From Vampirovibrio sp. (GTDB lineage Bacteria; Cyanobacteriota; Vampirovibrionia; Vampirovibrionales; Vampirovibrionaceae), in assembly GCA_027448865.1 (NCBI GenBank), contig DAIDMR010000245.1:1-38376 (forward strand): DNA of 38,376 nucleotides, written 5' to 3'. Under the pieces are notes generated by a model that ran no database searches, had not been told where the DNA came from, and worked only from the letters and a program-made list of their open reading frames with translations. Each line of letters begins with the position of its first letter. The stretch's first letter is position 1. The translations under genes and the position numbers were made by a program. Positions 1 to 10,178 of this stretch are shown here, one piece after another.

Positions 1-626
<626 letters not shown>

Positions 627-640
627 AGCGGTACTTTCCG

Positions 641-2545
641 TTATTCCACAGTAACGCTTTTGGCTAGGTTGCGGGGCTGATCCACGTCCTTGCCCAGATA
701 CTCGGCCATATAGTAGGCCAATAATTGCAAGGGAATGGTGGTCAGCATAGGCGAAAAATGCTCTACCGACTCTGGAATCTCCAGAATGTCCTCAAAGGTA
801 TCCCGCAATTCGTTGGGAACGGGCGTGTTGGTAATGCCAATCAGGCGGGCTTCACGGGCCTTGGCCTCCTGGCAGTTGGAAATCATCTTCTCAAACACCG
901 GGCCTTTGGTCAGCACGGAGACCACCGGCACATTGCTGTCCAGCATGGCGATGGGGCCGTGCTTCAGTTCACTGCCGGAATAGCCTTCGGCGTGAATATA
1001 GCTGATTTCCTTCAGCTTCAGGGCCCCTTCCAGCGCCACCGGGAAGTTCACCCCCCGGGCGATAAACAGGACATCACGGGCCTGACCGTACTTGCGGGCC
1101 AGCACTTGCAGCGGCTCGGTATTGTGCAGCACGCTTTCAATGCGGGCGGGCATTTTCAGCAGTTCGGCTTTAAGAGACTCTAATTGCTCTGGAGCCAGGG
1201 TCTGCCGCTTTTCCGCCAAGGACAAGCCCAACAGGTACAAGGCCGTGATTTGGGCGGTAAAGCTCTTGGTGGCGGCCACACTGACTTCCACCCCGGCCCG
1301 TACCGGCATCACAAAGTCAGCTTCCCGGGCCATGCTGGAATCTTCCCGGTTGGTCAGGGTCAACACCTTGGCCCCTTTTTGATGGGACAAGCGCAAAGCA
1401 GCAAGGGTATCGGCGGTTTCGCCCGACTGGGACATGGTAATGACCAGATCCCGATCGCTGATAAACGGGTTGCGGTAGCGGAACTCCCCAGCGGCTTCAA
1501 CCTCCACCGGCAACTGCACCAGTTCCTCAATAAAGTATTTACCCACCAACCCGGCATTATAAGAGGTACCGCAGCCGATGATCACAATGCGGTTGATAGC
1601 GCTCAAATGCGCATCAAAGCGGCCTTCCTGTTCGGGAGTGTCCCCCAGAATCCAGATGGGCTGGTGAATACTTTGCAACCGCCCGGTCAGGGAGTTTCGC
1701 ACCACATCGGGCTGCTCGTATATTTCCTTGAGCATGAAGTGCTTGTAGCCCTTCTTATCAATGGTCAAGGGGTCGGTGCTGATGGTTTCAATGACCGGCT
1801 CCACCTGCTCACCCTGAAGGTTCATAATGCGCAAGCCCGCTGGGGAAATCTCCACGATCTCACCGTCTTTCAGATAAATCAGCCGGTTGGTATGGTTGAC
1901 GATAGCCACGGCATCGCTGGCCACGATGTACTCATCGTTGCCGTTTTGGTCTTTGCCCACGCCCACCACCAGGGGGGCCTGATGCCGGGCCGCATACAGG
2001 TGGTTGGGAAATTTTTTGGAAATTACGGTTAGCGCATAAGCCCCTTGCAGTTTTTGCAGGGCTTTTAAAATCACCTTGGAAAAGTCGGTTTCGGTTTCCG
2101 CCAAATGTTCCAGCAGCTGCACCACGCTTTCAGTGTCCGTTTCGGAGACGAATTGATGGCCCTTGGCCTGCAGCTCCTGACGCAGTTCGTAAAAGTTCTC
2201 AATGATGCCGTTATGTACCAGGGCGATTTCCTGTCGTGAGCCGGTGTGAGGGTGGGCGTTCACATTGGTAGCCGCCCCGTGGGTGGCCCAGCGAATGTGA
2301 CCAATGCCAATGTTGCGGTGACCGTTCACCGATTCCGCAGGCAAGGTGGGCAGGCGCAATTCGTTGGGTAAAATGCCTTCCAGATTGAGCAACTTGCCGG
2401 AGGCCTTGTAAACGTGCAGCAGGCTCTCATCGTCCAGATAGGCCACCCCCGCGGAATCGTAGCCTCGATATTCCAACGTGCGTAAACTGTCTACAATCAA
2501 GGGAACCGGAGATTTTTGGCCCAAATAGCCGACGATGCCACACAT
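641..2545 (-). CDS. glmS: Glutamine--fructose-6-phosphate aminotransferase (isomerizing)
   Basis: 634 aa; N-terminal MCGIVGYLG (class II GATase Cys), two SIS domains, C-terminus DVDQPRNLAKSVTVE characteristic of GlmS. Confidence 0.98.
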   Translation of the reverse strand: MCGIVGYLGQKSPVPLIVDSLRTLEYRGYDSAGVAYLDDESLLHVYKASGKLLNLEGILPNELRLPTLPAESVNGHRNIGIGHIRWATHGAATNVNAHPHTGSRQEIALVHNGIIENFYELRQELQAKGHQFVSETDTESVVQLLEHLAETETDFSKVILKALQKLQGAYALTVISKKFPNHLYAARHQAPLVVGVGKDQNGNDEYIVASDAVAIVNHTNRLIYLKDGEIVEISPAGLRIMNLQGEQVEPVIETISTDPLTIDKKGYKHFMLKEIYEQPDVVRNSLTGRLQSIHQPIWILGDTPEQEGRFDAHLSAINRIVIIGCGTSYNAGLVGKYFIEELVQLPVEVEAAGEFRYRNPFISDRDLVITMSQSGETADTLAALRLSHQKGAKVLTLTNREDSSMAREADFVMPVRAGVEVSVAATKSFTAQITALYLLGLSLAEKRQTLAPEQLESLKAELLKMPARIESVLHNTEPLQVLARKYGQARDVLFIARGVNFPVALEGALKLKEISYIHAEGYSGSELKHGPIAMLDSNVPVVSVLTKGPVFEKMISNCQEAKAREARLIGITNTPVPNELRDTFEDILEIPESVEHFSPMLTTIPLQLLAYYMAEYLGKDVDQPRNLAKSVTVE

Positions 2546-2766
2546 TGCGCTGAGTCCTCAGGGTTGTTCTGGAAGCTGAAACGTAGAATCAAAACAAGCA
2601 ATTCACGCAGCGGTTCCCCTGAATGCCAGAGACACCCACCACGCGCATTCTGCTTGATTGAACTTGATCATTGCCGAAAACCCTCCCTTGCGCAAGAGGC
2701 AGCGGATAAAATCAGCGGCCACACTTTCTCAAGCTCAACCGATGCGCCCCTTGTGGAGTCAGACGG

Positions 2767-3060
2767 CTACAGCACCGTAAATGCGGCCCGCACCGCCTGC
2801 TCATTTTCAGTCACCAGATACAACGAGTCTCCCTCTTCCAGAAAAACGGCCTCCAGCTCCACAATGGCCCGCCCGTTGCGGGTCACGCAAACCACCCGGG
2901 TATTCTCCGGCAAGGGCACATTGTCCAGCAGCAAGCCCTTGGCAAAGGACACTTTGGAGATCTTGACCTCCACCAGAAACAAGCCATGCCGCTTTAAAAT
3001 GGTGACATTGTTGAGGTCCCGAGGCGTCAGGCCGTTGTTGTTTTTTAGAATGGTTGTCAT
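2767..3060 (-). CDS. Small TrkA-C (RCK_C)-like domain protein
   Basis: 97 aa: VTILKRHGLFLVEVKISKVSFAKGLLLDNVPLPENTRVVCVTRNGRAIVELEAVFLEEGDSLYLVTENE resembles the TrkA-C fold signature. Confidence 0.7.
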   Translation of the reverse strand: MTTILKNNNGLTPRDLNNVTILKRHGLFLVEVKISKVSFAKGLLLDNVPLPENTRVVCVTRNGRAIVELEAVFLEEGDSLYLVTENEQAVRAAFTVL

Positions 3061-3582
3061 GCCCTCTTTTCCTTTCCCGTTTTCAAGTCCCTAACTTATA
3101 GCGGTTCATCACAACTGGCTGTCCCGCATTGGGTTGTCCATGGAATAGCCCACTGAATGGGTCGAAGTCCCCTCTTGTCAGAATACCCACTTTTTTTACC
3201 CACCGCTTTCACCGGTTCAATTTGTGACCAGTGTTGCCGGTTCCTATTTTTTAGTGTCGCGGCGCTCTCAGGCAAGCGGTCGCTCCATCCATCTGAATCT
3301 AGCAAAAGCAAAAACGCTTGAAAAGAGATGTGTCTGAAACACGAAGGTCAAATGCTATAAAAGCCGGAGTCAACGGGCATTACGCTTGGCACAATTTACA
3401 CAATGGCCTTGTTTTCATTCACCGTAACAGGCAGCGCATCTGGCCACAGACAAACCGTTGCCCTTAAAAAGGGCCCAAAGCATTTGCGAAGCCCTTGCCA
3501 CTTTTGTAGGATACAATCAGTATCCCCCCATCCTTGGCCCACAAATTACTTTACGCCACAAATCGCCTGAGCGCCTGCCTTC

Positions 3583-4524
3583 ATGACTGCAACCGAGACT
3601 CAAAAACCATACCGCCCCTATAGCGCCTACCTAAAAGAAAAACTGGGCTACAAAACCTACAAGCTGACCCTGGATGCTGGCTTTACCTGCCCCAACCGGG
3701 ATGGCACCAAGGCCTACGGGGGCTGCACCTTCTGCGATCAAACCGGCTCCTCCTCCCGGGCCCAGGATCGACGGGACAGCATTACCGAACAACTGCTGAA
3801 AAATATGGAGAAGCAGCGCAAACGCTTCAAGGCCGATAAATTTATCGCCTACTTCCAGAGTTTCACCAATACGTATGACTCGGTGTGTCGCCTGAAAGCC
3901 TTATACGATGAAGCCTGTGAAGCGCATGAAGATATTATCGGGCTAGCCATTTCCACCCGCCCCGATTGCGTGGATGAAGAAAAAATCGCCCTGATTGCCA
4001 GCTATAAGGAACGCATGCAATACGTTTCCGTGGAGTACGGCCTGCAAACCATCCACAACCGTACCCTGGACTTGCTGAACCGGGCGGAAACCTTTGAGGA
4101 CTTCTTAACCGCGTTTGAGTTGACCCGAAAATACGAGCTGGATCACTGCATCCACGTGATTCTGGATCTCCCCGGCGAAAGCTGGGAAGAACAGATGCAA
4201 ACCGCCGATAAGCTGGCGGAGCTGCGCGTCAACGGCGTCAAAATCCACTTGCTGTGCGCCATGGAAAAAACCCCGCTGGCTGCCCAATACCTGCGGGGCG
4301 AATGGAATCCGCTGGATCAGGAGGCTTATGTCTCCCTGATTTGCGACTTTATCGAGCGGCTCCATCCGGAATGCGTCATTCACCGGGTGGCCGGAAACGG
4401 ACATCATCAGCACGTGGTGGCCCCGTTGTGGCTACAGCGCAAACTGGAGCTGATGAATGAAATCGAGGCCGAATTTGCCCGACGCGGCACCCGACAAGGC
4501 TCCAAATGCAAGGTGTTGCACTAA
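3583..4524 (+). CDS. TIGR01212/YhcC family radical SAM protein
   Basis: 313 aa with FTCPNRDGTKAYGGCTFCDQTGS (radical SAM CxxxxxxxCxxC-type cluster) and ISTRPDCVDEE, VEYGLQT motifs typical of YhcC. Confidence 0.9.
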   Translation: MTATETQKPYRPYSAYLKEKLGYKTYKLTLDAGFTCPNRDGTKAYGGCTFCDQTGSSSRAQDRRDSITEQLLKNMEKQRKRFKADKFIAYFQSFTNTYDSVCRLKALYDEACEAHEDIIGLAISTRPDCVDEEKIALIASYKERMQYVSVEYGLQTIHNRTLDLLNRAETFEDFLTAFELTRKYELDHCIHVILDLPGESWEEQMQTADKLAELRVNGVKIHLLCAMEKTPLAAQYLRGEWNPLDQEAYVSLICDFIERLHPECVIHRVAGNGHHQHVVAPLWLQRKLELMNEIEAEFARRGTRQGSKCKVLH

Positions 4525-4936
4525 TATCAAGGCGGACTCTTACCCCGTTCTGCCGTTCTTCAATCCTTTTGTAAAGAAAGATTACAAAAAGGCAATTTTA
4601 GGATTGAAAAGTATATACAAGTGGAATAACATTTAAATATACCAATCCCCCACCGCACCCAAAAATTCACCACCGCCTTGCAAGAAACCCCGTAGAATCC
4701 GACACCGCCTATAAAAAAATAGGTGAATAAAAAGAATCAGAGACAATGATTCAGTTCTCAGGTTGTTGATCCGGTAACGATTGGACTCCCGGTTTGACGC
4801 ACTATCGTGAGCGTCGCGTACCTTCTGCTGCCAATGGCTGAGCATCCAGCCGGTGGCCATGGTTAACTTGCGCTGCTCCATCCAGTATTTCAACCTAACT
4901 CTCGCACTCCTCTCAAAACTACATGCTAGAAGGGAA

Positions 4937-4967
4937 AGCCTTGCCGTTTGACAAGGCTCTTTTTTTT
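4937..4967 (+). terminator. Rho-independent terminator
   Basis: AGCCTTG-ccgtttga-CAAGGCT followed by CTTTTTTTT; perfect 7-bp stem plus T8. Confidence 0.85.
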
Positions 4968-5095
4968 ACCGCCCAACCGGCTACCCGAGCCGGATTATTA
5001 CCATCCGATAGTCTCCCCGAGCCCACCCCATCTAAAACCGCAAGCTGAAGTCCCGTTTTGAGCCATCCCACACGAAAACACAGGAGGGTTACCCC

Positions 5096-6121
5096 ATGGC
5101 AAACCCAGTGAATGCTTTCGTTCCTCTGCACAGCGATTTGGAAGATGACGACTTGGGCCTGCCCCTGAGCGAAAATGACGCCCTAGAAAGTGACGCCCTA
5201 GAAAATTACGTCGTAAAAAACTACGCCTTCAAGACAAGCGACAGGCCATACACAATACAGGAACCCGGCGAAGACACCACGGCCTGGTACCTTCGCCATA
5301 TGACCCAGCAATCCAGCCTTTTGAGCAAGGCCGAAGAGATGGAGCTGGCCAAGCGCGTCTCCCAAGGGGACAGACAAGCCCGACAAAAGCTGGCTCAGGC
5401 CAACTTGCGCCTGGTCATCAGCATTGCCAAACGCTACGGGGGCCGTGGCGTCAGCTTCATGGATCTGGTACAGGAAGGAAACCTGGGACTGATGAAGGCC
5501 ATTGAAAAGTTCAACTACCGCTTGGGCTACCGCTTCTCCACCTACGCCACCTGGTGGATCAAACAATCCGTATTCAAGGCCTTTTCCGAGCAGGATCGTC
5601 CCATCCGTCTTCCGGGTCACGTGATGGACAGCGTCATCAAACTGCGCCAGGCCAGGCAATTGCTCAGAGAAAAACTAGATCGCCCAGCCACGGATGCGGA
5701 ACTGGCCTCCCATCTGGGTGTTTCCCTGCGAAAAATCCAGCAGCTCACCCGGGCTTCAGGCCGAATGATGAGCCTGGAATCCGAGTTGACCCTGAAGGAC
5801 GGCAACACCCAACCGCTGGGTGAAACCATCGAGGACGATCGCTGGCCTGACCCGGAACAAAAATTGTACCGAGATAAATCTTTACAATTATTGAGAATGG
5901 CCTTGCACAGTCACCTGGATGACCGAGAACGTGATATCTTATTTAAACGTTTTGGCATCGAAACCAGTCAGAAAATCACCCTCCTCAAGACGCCGGAACG
6001 CTTGACCCTTGAGGAGATAGGACGCCATTATGGGGTAACCCGGGAGTGTATTCGTCAAACGGAATTGCGAGCGATTCGCAAACTTCGTTCGTCGTCATTT
6101 TTACAACAATTAATCGATTAG
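5096..6121 (+). CDS. RNA polymerase sigma-70 family factor (group-2/alternative-like)
   Basis: 341 aa; [57 protein letters not shown] (regions 2.1-2.4), region 3 and region 4 HTH ([29 protein letters not shown]). SD 'aggaggg' upstream. Confidence 0.93.
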   Translation: MANPVNAFVPLHSDLEDDDLGLPLSENDALESDALENYVVKNYAFKTSDRPYTIQEPGEDTTAWYLRHMTQQSSLLSKAEEMELAKRVSQGDRQARQKLAQANLRLVISIAKRYGGRGVSFMDLVQEGNLGLMKAIEKFNYRLGYRFSTYATWWIKQSVFKAFSEQDRPIRLPGHVMDSVIKLRQARQLLREKLDRPATDAELASHLGVSLRKIQQLTRASGRMMSLESELTLKDGNTQPLGETIEDDRWPDPEQKLYRDKSLQLLRMALHSHLDDRERDILFKRFGIETSQKITLLKTPERLTLEEIGRHYGVTRECIRQTELRAIRKLRSSSFLQQLID

Positions 6122-6226
6122 ACAGTTCGGTTTCCCGTGATATTATTGATATAATTCATTGGTTGGGCTATGCTCTGCTATAGTCCAGCCCTTCTATTTT
6201 TGTTTCTGTTGGAGGTATCTCACCCT

Positions 6227-7336
6227 ATGTCCCCCCGTAAAATCAATCCCTCCCTTGGGGATGAGGAAATGCAGACACCTGAAAAACTTGAGTTTGAAAA
6301 GTTACTGCAGCAATATGATTATGCCTTTAAGCGCGGTGAGATCGTTCGGGGGACGATCATCGCCTTGGAGTCCAGCGGCGCCCTGGTTGATATTGGTGCA
6401 AAAACCGCTGCGTTCCTGCCGAATAAAGAAGTCGCCTCACCTTACGCGACTGCCCAATCCCTGGTGAAGCCAGGCGAGAGCTTTGATTTTTACATCCTCT
6501 TTGAGGAAGACGAAGACGGTCAGCTAACCCTGTCCTTGCGTCGGGTGCAAACCGCCCAAAACTGGAACACCCTGGAAGAGTTGATGAACAACGACACCGT
6601 GGTGCAGTGCAAAGTCACCGCCGTGGTCAAGGGTGGCCTGCTGGTCGATGTGATGGGCCTGCGTGGCTTCATTCCTTCCAGCCACCTGCGGGTTCGTCAG
6701 CAACTGGAAGAATTGGTGGGCAACGAGCTGCCCGCGAAAATTATCAACCTGGATCGTCAGCGCAACAACATCATCCTGTCTCACCGCAAGATGATGGCCG
6801 AGCAAATGGCCGAGCAGCGCAAAGACCTGTTCTCCAAGCTGCACGAAGGCGCTTTGGTTCAGGGCGAAGTGGTTCGTCTCACCGACTTCGGCGCGTTCGT
6901 CGATTTGGGTGGCGTGGATGGCTTGCTGCCCCTGTCTCAAATGTCTTGGCGCTGGGTGGAGCATCCCTCCGACATCCTCAGCATCGGCGACAAGATTCAG
7001 GTGGAAGTCATTGGCATCGATCACGACAAGCAACGGGTCAGCCTCTCCATCAAAGGTCAGCATGCCGATCCCTGGAACGAAGTTACCAAGGAACTGGGTA
7101 TGGGCGACGAAGTGGAAGGCACCATTACCCGCATGAAGCACTTCGGCGCTTTTGTGGAAGTGTATCCCGGTGTGGAAGCCCTGTTGCCCAGCAAAGACAT
7201 TGCCGAATATGAGCATCGCAACAACGTGAAGCTGGATGTGGGCCAAACCATCAAAACATACATCATCAAGTTCAGCCCGGACGAGCGCCGCATCAGCTTG
7301 AGCTTCCACGCTCCGGCCACTGCCAACGCCGAGTAA
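6227..7336 (+). CDS. rpsA: 30S ribosomal protein S1-like protein (multiple S1 domains)
   Basis: Repeated S1 motifs (GEIVRGTIIALESSGALVDIGAKTAAFLP; GALVQGEVVRLTDFGAFVDLGGVDGLLPLSQMSW; GDEVEGTITRMKHFGAFVEVYPGVEALLPSKD). Start chosen at ATG 6227 preceded by 'ttggaggtat'. Confidence 0.93.
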   Translation: MSPRKINPSLGDEEMQTPEKLEFEKLLQQYDYAFKRGEIVRGTIIALESSGALVDIGAKTAAFLPNKEVASPYATAQSLVKPGESFDFYILFEEDEDGQLTLSLRRVQTAQNWNTLEELMNNDTVVQCKVTAVVKGGLLVDVMGLRGFIPSSHLRVRQQLEELVGNELPAKIINLDRQRNNIILSHRKMMAEQMAEQRKDLFSKLHEGALVQGEVVRLTDFGAFVDLGGVDGLLPLSQMSWRWVEHPSDILSIGDKIQVEVIGIDHDKQRVSLSIKGQHADPWNEVTKELGMGDEVEGTITRMKHFGAFVEVYPGVEALLPSKDIAEYEHRNNVKLDVGQTIKTYIIKFSPDERRISLSFHAPATANAE

Positions 7337-7360
7337 GCGCTGACATCGACTCAAAACTTA

Positions 7361-7390
7361 AAAGCCCTGTGTGAAAGCAGGGCTTTTTTA
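7361..7390 (+). terminator. Rho-independent terminator downstream of rpsA
   Basis: AAAGCCCTG-tgtgaaag-CAGGGCTTTTTTA. Confidence 0.9.
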
Positions 7391-7448
7391 GTGATGATTT
7401 TTTAAAAAGGCAAATCAAAAAGCAGAATCCCAGCCGGGCGTGCTATTT

Positions 7449-7475
7449 GTCATTCCCGTACAGGCGAAAGTCCAG
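7449..7475 (+). repeat. Dispersed 27-bp repeat (GTCATTCCCG...CCAG), diverged copy
   Basis: GTCATTCCCGTACAGGCGAAAGTCCAG; inverted relative to the copy at 7525-7551. Confidence 0.75.
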
Positions 7476-7524
7476 CTATAACACACAAACTAGCCATAAA
7501 AAACGCCCTTTTGGCGGTCTCGTC

Positions 7525-7551
7525 CTGGATTCCCGCCTGCGCGGGAATGAC
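7525..7551 (-). repeat. Dispersed 27-bp repeat (CTGGATTCCCGCCTGCGCGGGAATGAC)
   Basis: Exact palindromic core TTCCCGCCTGCGCGGGAA; matches the widespread bacterial 'GGATTCCCGCCTNCGCGGGAATGAC' repeat type. Confidence 0.85.
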
Positions 7552-7645
7552 AGACGGATTGTAAAAACAAAGCAGCATATTAAGGTATCAGAACCCAATC
7601 GTATGTCCTGGCGGATGTCTTGGGATGATTTTCATAAAACTTAAG

Positions 7646-7795
7646 GCAAGGCTGCCTTCTCAACACGTTTGAAACTGTTTGAGCACAGCGAGTTAAGAAT
7701 GGATGCTGGGCAACTTTGCCAAAGGCAGTTCCACAGTTTGTTTGAGCTGAGCGCAGTTTTACAAACGTGTTGTGAAGGGCGCCTTCCCAAACTTA
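7646..7795. repeat. ~145-bp imperfect palindromic (MITE/REP-like) element
   Basis: Left arm GGCTGCCTTCTCAACACGTTTGAAACTG; reverse complement of right arm GGCGCCCTTCACAACACGTTTGTAAAACTG; internal GTTTGAGCACAGCGAG / GTTTGAGCTGAGCGCAG. Confidence 0.7.
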
Positions 7796-8518
7796 AAACA
7801 GAATAGCCGCTTCCAGAGACGCATGATTGGCGGCCCAAACCTGCTCCAGCGATTCCGCCGGGGGCAATTCCGGGTCAAAGGGCTCATCCAGACCCGGGGG
7901 GAGTTCTAAAGTCACCACCGGAATTTGCCGAATCACACCCGCATAAGTGCCAAAGGAGCCCGGCGTGGGGTAGCCGATGCTTTCCACCACCGCATAGCCT
8001 GACTGCTCCGCCATGGCCTCGGCAAACGCTCGAGCCGGACCGTCAAAGTTCAGCACTTTATAGGGGGAATGCACGGTCAGGATTTTTTGAGGCTGGTAAC
8101 GTTCAATCAGTTCAATCATCAGGCGGGTTTCCGGCTCACTGGCCGCTGCCGGTCCGGAGTAATAGGGCGTATCCCGGTTGTCTTCCGTCCAGTCCGGGGT
8201 GGGGTAGTTACGGTTTAAATCCACGCCATTGGCGTTCGCCCGAGTCCCAGCGGCCAGCCCATCCGGGTTGAGTACCGGAATAATCAGGGTGGGCCGGGCC
8301 CTAAAATCGATGGGATCCCCCGCAAACTGCCCGGCCTGCAAGTGTTCCACGAAATGAGTCACCAACTCGCCACTAATGGTTTCATCCCCGTGGAAAACGC
8401 CCACCATCAGGGTATTCAGACGCTCCGGCTGTTGAGGGCCGAAAAAAACGCCCTCAATGGGCCGGTCTTGCACCGAATGGGCCAGAATCTGGCGATGGGA
8501 AGGAAGCAGAACACTCAT
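7793..8518 (-). CDS. M14-family murein peptide amidase (MpaA-like)
   Basis: 241 aa: GVFHGDETISGELV (HxxE zinc ligands), NPDGLAAGTRANANGVDLNRNYPTP, LTVHSP, VTLELPPG; typical M14/MpaA motifs. Confidence 0.82.
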   Translation of the reverse strand: MSVLLPSHRQILAHSVQDRPIEGVFFGPQQPERLNTLMVGVFHGDETISGELVTHFVEHLQAGQFAGDPIDFRARPTLIIPVLNPDGLAAGTRANANGVDLNRNYPTPDWTEDNRDTPYYSGPAAASEPETRLMIELIERYQPQKILTVHSPYKVLNFDGPARAFAEAMAEQSGYAVVESIGYPTPGSFGTYAGVIRQIPVVTLELPPGLDEPFDPELPPAESLEQVWAANHASLEAAILF

Positions 8519-8559
8519 ACTATTATTTTAAGGGAGAAACGTCGTTTAGAGACGCTGCC

Positions 8560-9258
8560 CTAAAGACGTTCCTGATGATGAAAGCCATACTGGCGGTCGG
8601 CCTCCAGATTCACCCGCATCAATTCCGCTTCCAGCTCGGTGCAATAGGCCTGAATTTGCTCGTCGGAGAGGGCTTCAGGCACATGCAGGGGCTGGCCATA
8701 GATCAGGCGCATTTTGGTAAAAGGCATGGGGGCGTGATAATGATCCCAGGCCCGATCAAACTTGCTCAACAGCCATTCGGTGGCCGAACCCAGCGGAATG
8801 ATAGGCGCACCGGTCTGGCTGGCCAGACGAATGATCCCCGGTTTTACTTTGTAGCGTGGCCCTCGGGGGCCATCCACGGTAAAGGCAATGGACAAATCAT
8901 CTTCCAGCAATGCTTTACGAAGACCCAAAATGGCCTGCGTACCACCCCGCTTATGAGAGCCCCGCACAAAATGCCGAAAACCAATGGTGCGGGCCAGTCG
9001 GGTGATAAATTCCCCGTCGTTACTGGGGCTGACCAAAATGGCCACTTTTTCGAGTGGCACGGCCTTGAACAGGCAGTACATGCGCCCGTGCCACAGGGCA
9101 TAAATCACCGGTTTGCCTGAGTCCAGAATGGCCCAGGCTTGCGGATCGCTTGCCACGCCCTCCACCCGCCAGGAAGCCCGAATCCAGCGCAAGGGCTGAC
9201 CTGCCACCTGAGACAACAGGATCTTGAGAACACGGTTGTTTTTGAGTTTCATGCCCAT
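8560..9258 (-). CDS. Lysophospholipid acyltransferase family protein (DUF374)
   Basis: 232 aa: VIYALWHGRMYCLF, VSPSNDGEFITRLARTIGFRHFVRGSHKRGG, TVDGPRGPRYKVKPGIIRLASQTGAPIIPLG; DUF374 signature. Confidence 0.88.
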   Translation of the reverse strand: MGMKLKNNRVLKILLSQVAGQPLRWIRASWRVEGVASDPQAWAILDSGKPVIYALWHGRMYCLFKAVPLEKVAILVSPSNDGEFITRLARTIGFRHFVRGSHKRGGTQAILGLRKALLEDDLSIAFTVDGPRGPRYKVKPGIIRLASQTGAPIIPLGSATEWLLSKFDRAWDHYHAPMPFTKMRLIYGQPLHVPEALSDEQIQAYCTELEAELMRVNLEADRQYGFHHQERL

Positions 9259-9360
9259 CGCTTCACGCCATTTGCCGGAACCTGTCCCATCATAGCCTAT
9301 TTGTGATTAGATGAGAAAGTTGCTTCGTTCCGTTGTTTCCCCGCAAGGAGTGCTTCCCCC

Positions 9361-10032
9361 ATGAGCGCAGTCAGTCCCCGCTATCAAGCCCATCAGACCC
9401 TGGTGGCCCCGTCCATTCTCTCGGCGGATTTTGCCCGGCTGGGAGAGGAGTTGCAGCGGCTAGAAGCGGCCCAGGCCGACTGGATTCACGTGGATGTGAT
9501 GGACGGCATGTTTGTCCCCAACCTGACCCTGGGGCCACCGATTATGGCAGCGCTGCGCAAGCACAGCACCCTGCCTTTTGACGTACACCTGATGATTGAG
9601 CAACCCGACCGCTATCTGGCGGATTTTCGGGATGCCGGGGCCGATATCATCACCGTGCATGCGGAAGCCTGCCCGCACTTACACCGCACATTGAGCGAAA
9701 TTCGCCGATTAGGCTGCAAGGCGGGGGTCTCCCTCAACCCGGCCACGCCCGTCTCGGTCATTGAAAACGTGCTGGATGCGCTGGATTTAGTGTTGATCAT
9801 GTCCGTCAATCCCGGCTTTGGGGGGCAGACCTTTATTCCCCAGAGCCTGAAGAAGCTGGCTCAGGTGAAGGCGCTAATCGCCGATCGGCCTATTTTTCTG
9901 GAGGTGGACGGTGGGGTTTCGCCCAAAAACGCAGCCGAAGTGCGAGCCGCCGGAGCCAACGTCATTGTGGCCGGTTCCGCCGTGTTTAAAGCCGAGGATA
10001 TGGCCGCCACCATTCAGGCCCTGAAGGGGTAA
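9361..10032 (+). CDS. rpe: Ribulose-phosphate 3-epimerase
   Basis: 223 aa: [85 protein letters not shown]. Confidence 0.97.
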   Translation: MSAVSPRYQAHQTLVAPSILSADFARLGEELQRLEAAQADWIHVDVMDGMFVPNLTLGPPIMAALRKHSTLPFDVHLMIEQPDRYLADFRDAGADIITVHAEACPHLHRTLSEIRRLGCKAGVSLNPATPVSVIENVLDALDLVLIMSVNPGFGGQTFIPQSLKKLAQVKALIADRPIFLEVDGGVSPKNAAEVRAAGANVIVAGSAVFKAEDMAATIQALKG

Positions 10033-10178
10033 TCAGGCCCTGGCCGACGCTGGGGATCGATTCAGTCTGATTCGTCTGGCTGATCCATTTAACTGATTCA
10101 TTCCAATCTGAGCGCACGCCTGTAAACCGCCCCGTCACTTGCTTTGAGTCGTCCTGTCATCCCCACGCAAAATGAAGA

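Noticed and set aside
1184-2032. 282-aa plus ORF opposite glmS
   Set aside because: Shadow ORF antisense to glmS.
2546-2766. Possible glmS ribozyme/riboswitch in the glmS leader
   Set aside because: No recognisable glmS ribozyme core in the leader; an SD-like GAGGA lies just before the ATG.
4633-4893. 86-aa minus ORF upstream of the sigma gene
   Set aside because: TTG start, weak SD placement, odd composition at its C-terminus; not enough support to call, though kept as an alternative explanation for the ACUCCUC site at 4906.
6524-7354. 276-aa minus ORF opposite rpsA
   Set aside because: Shadow ORF antisense to the S1-domain gene.
7447-7644. 65-aa plus ORF MSFPYRRKSSYNTQ…
   Set aside because: Also arises from the 27-bp repeats (7449-7475, 7525-7551); no SD and no coding support.
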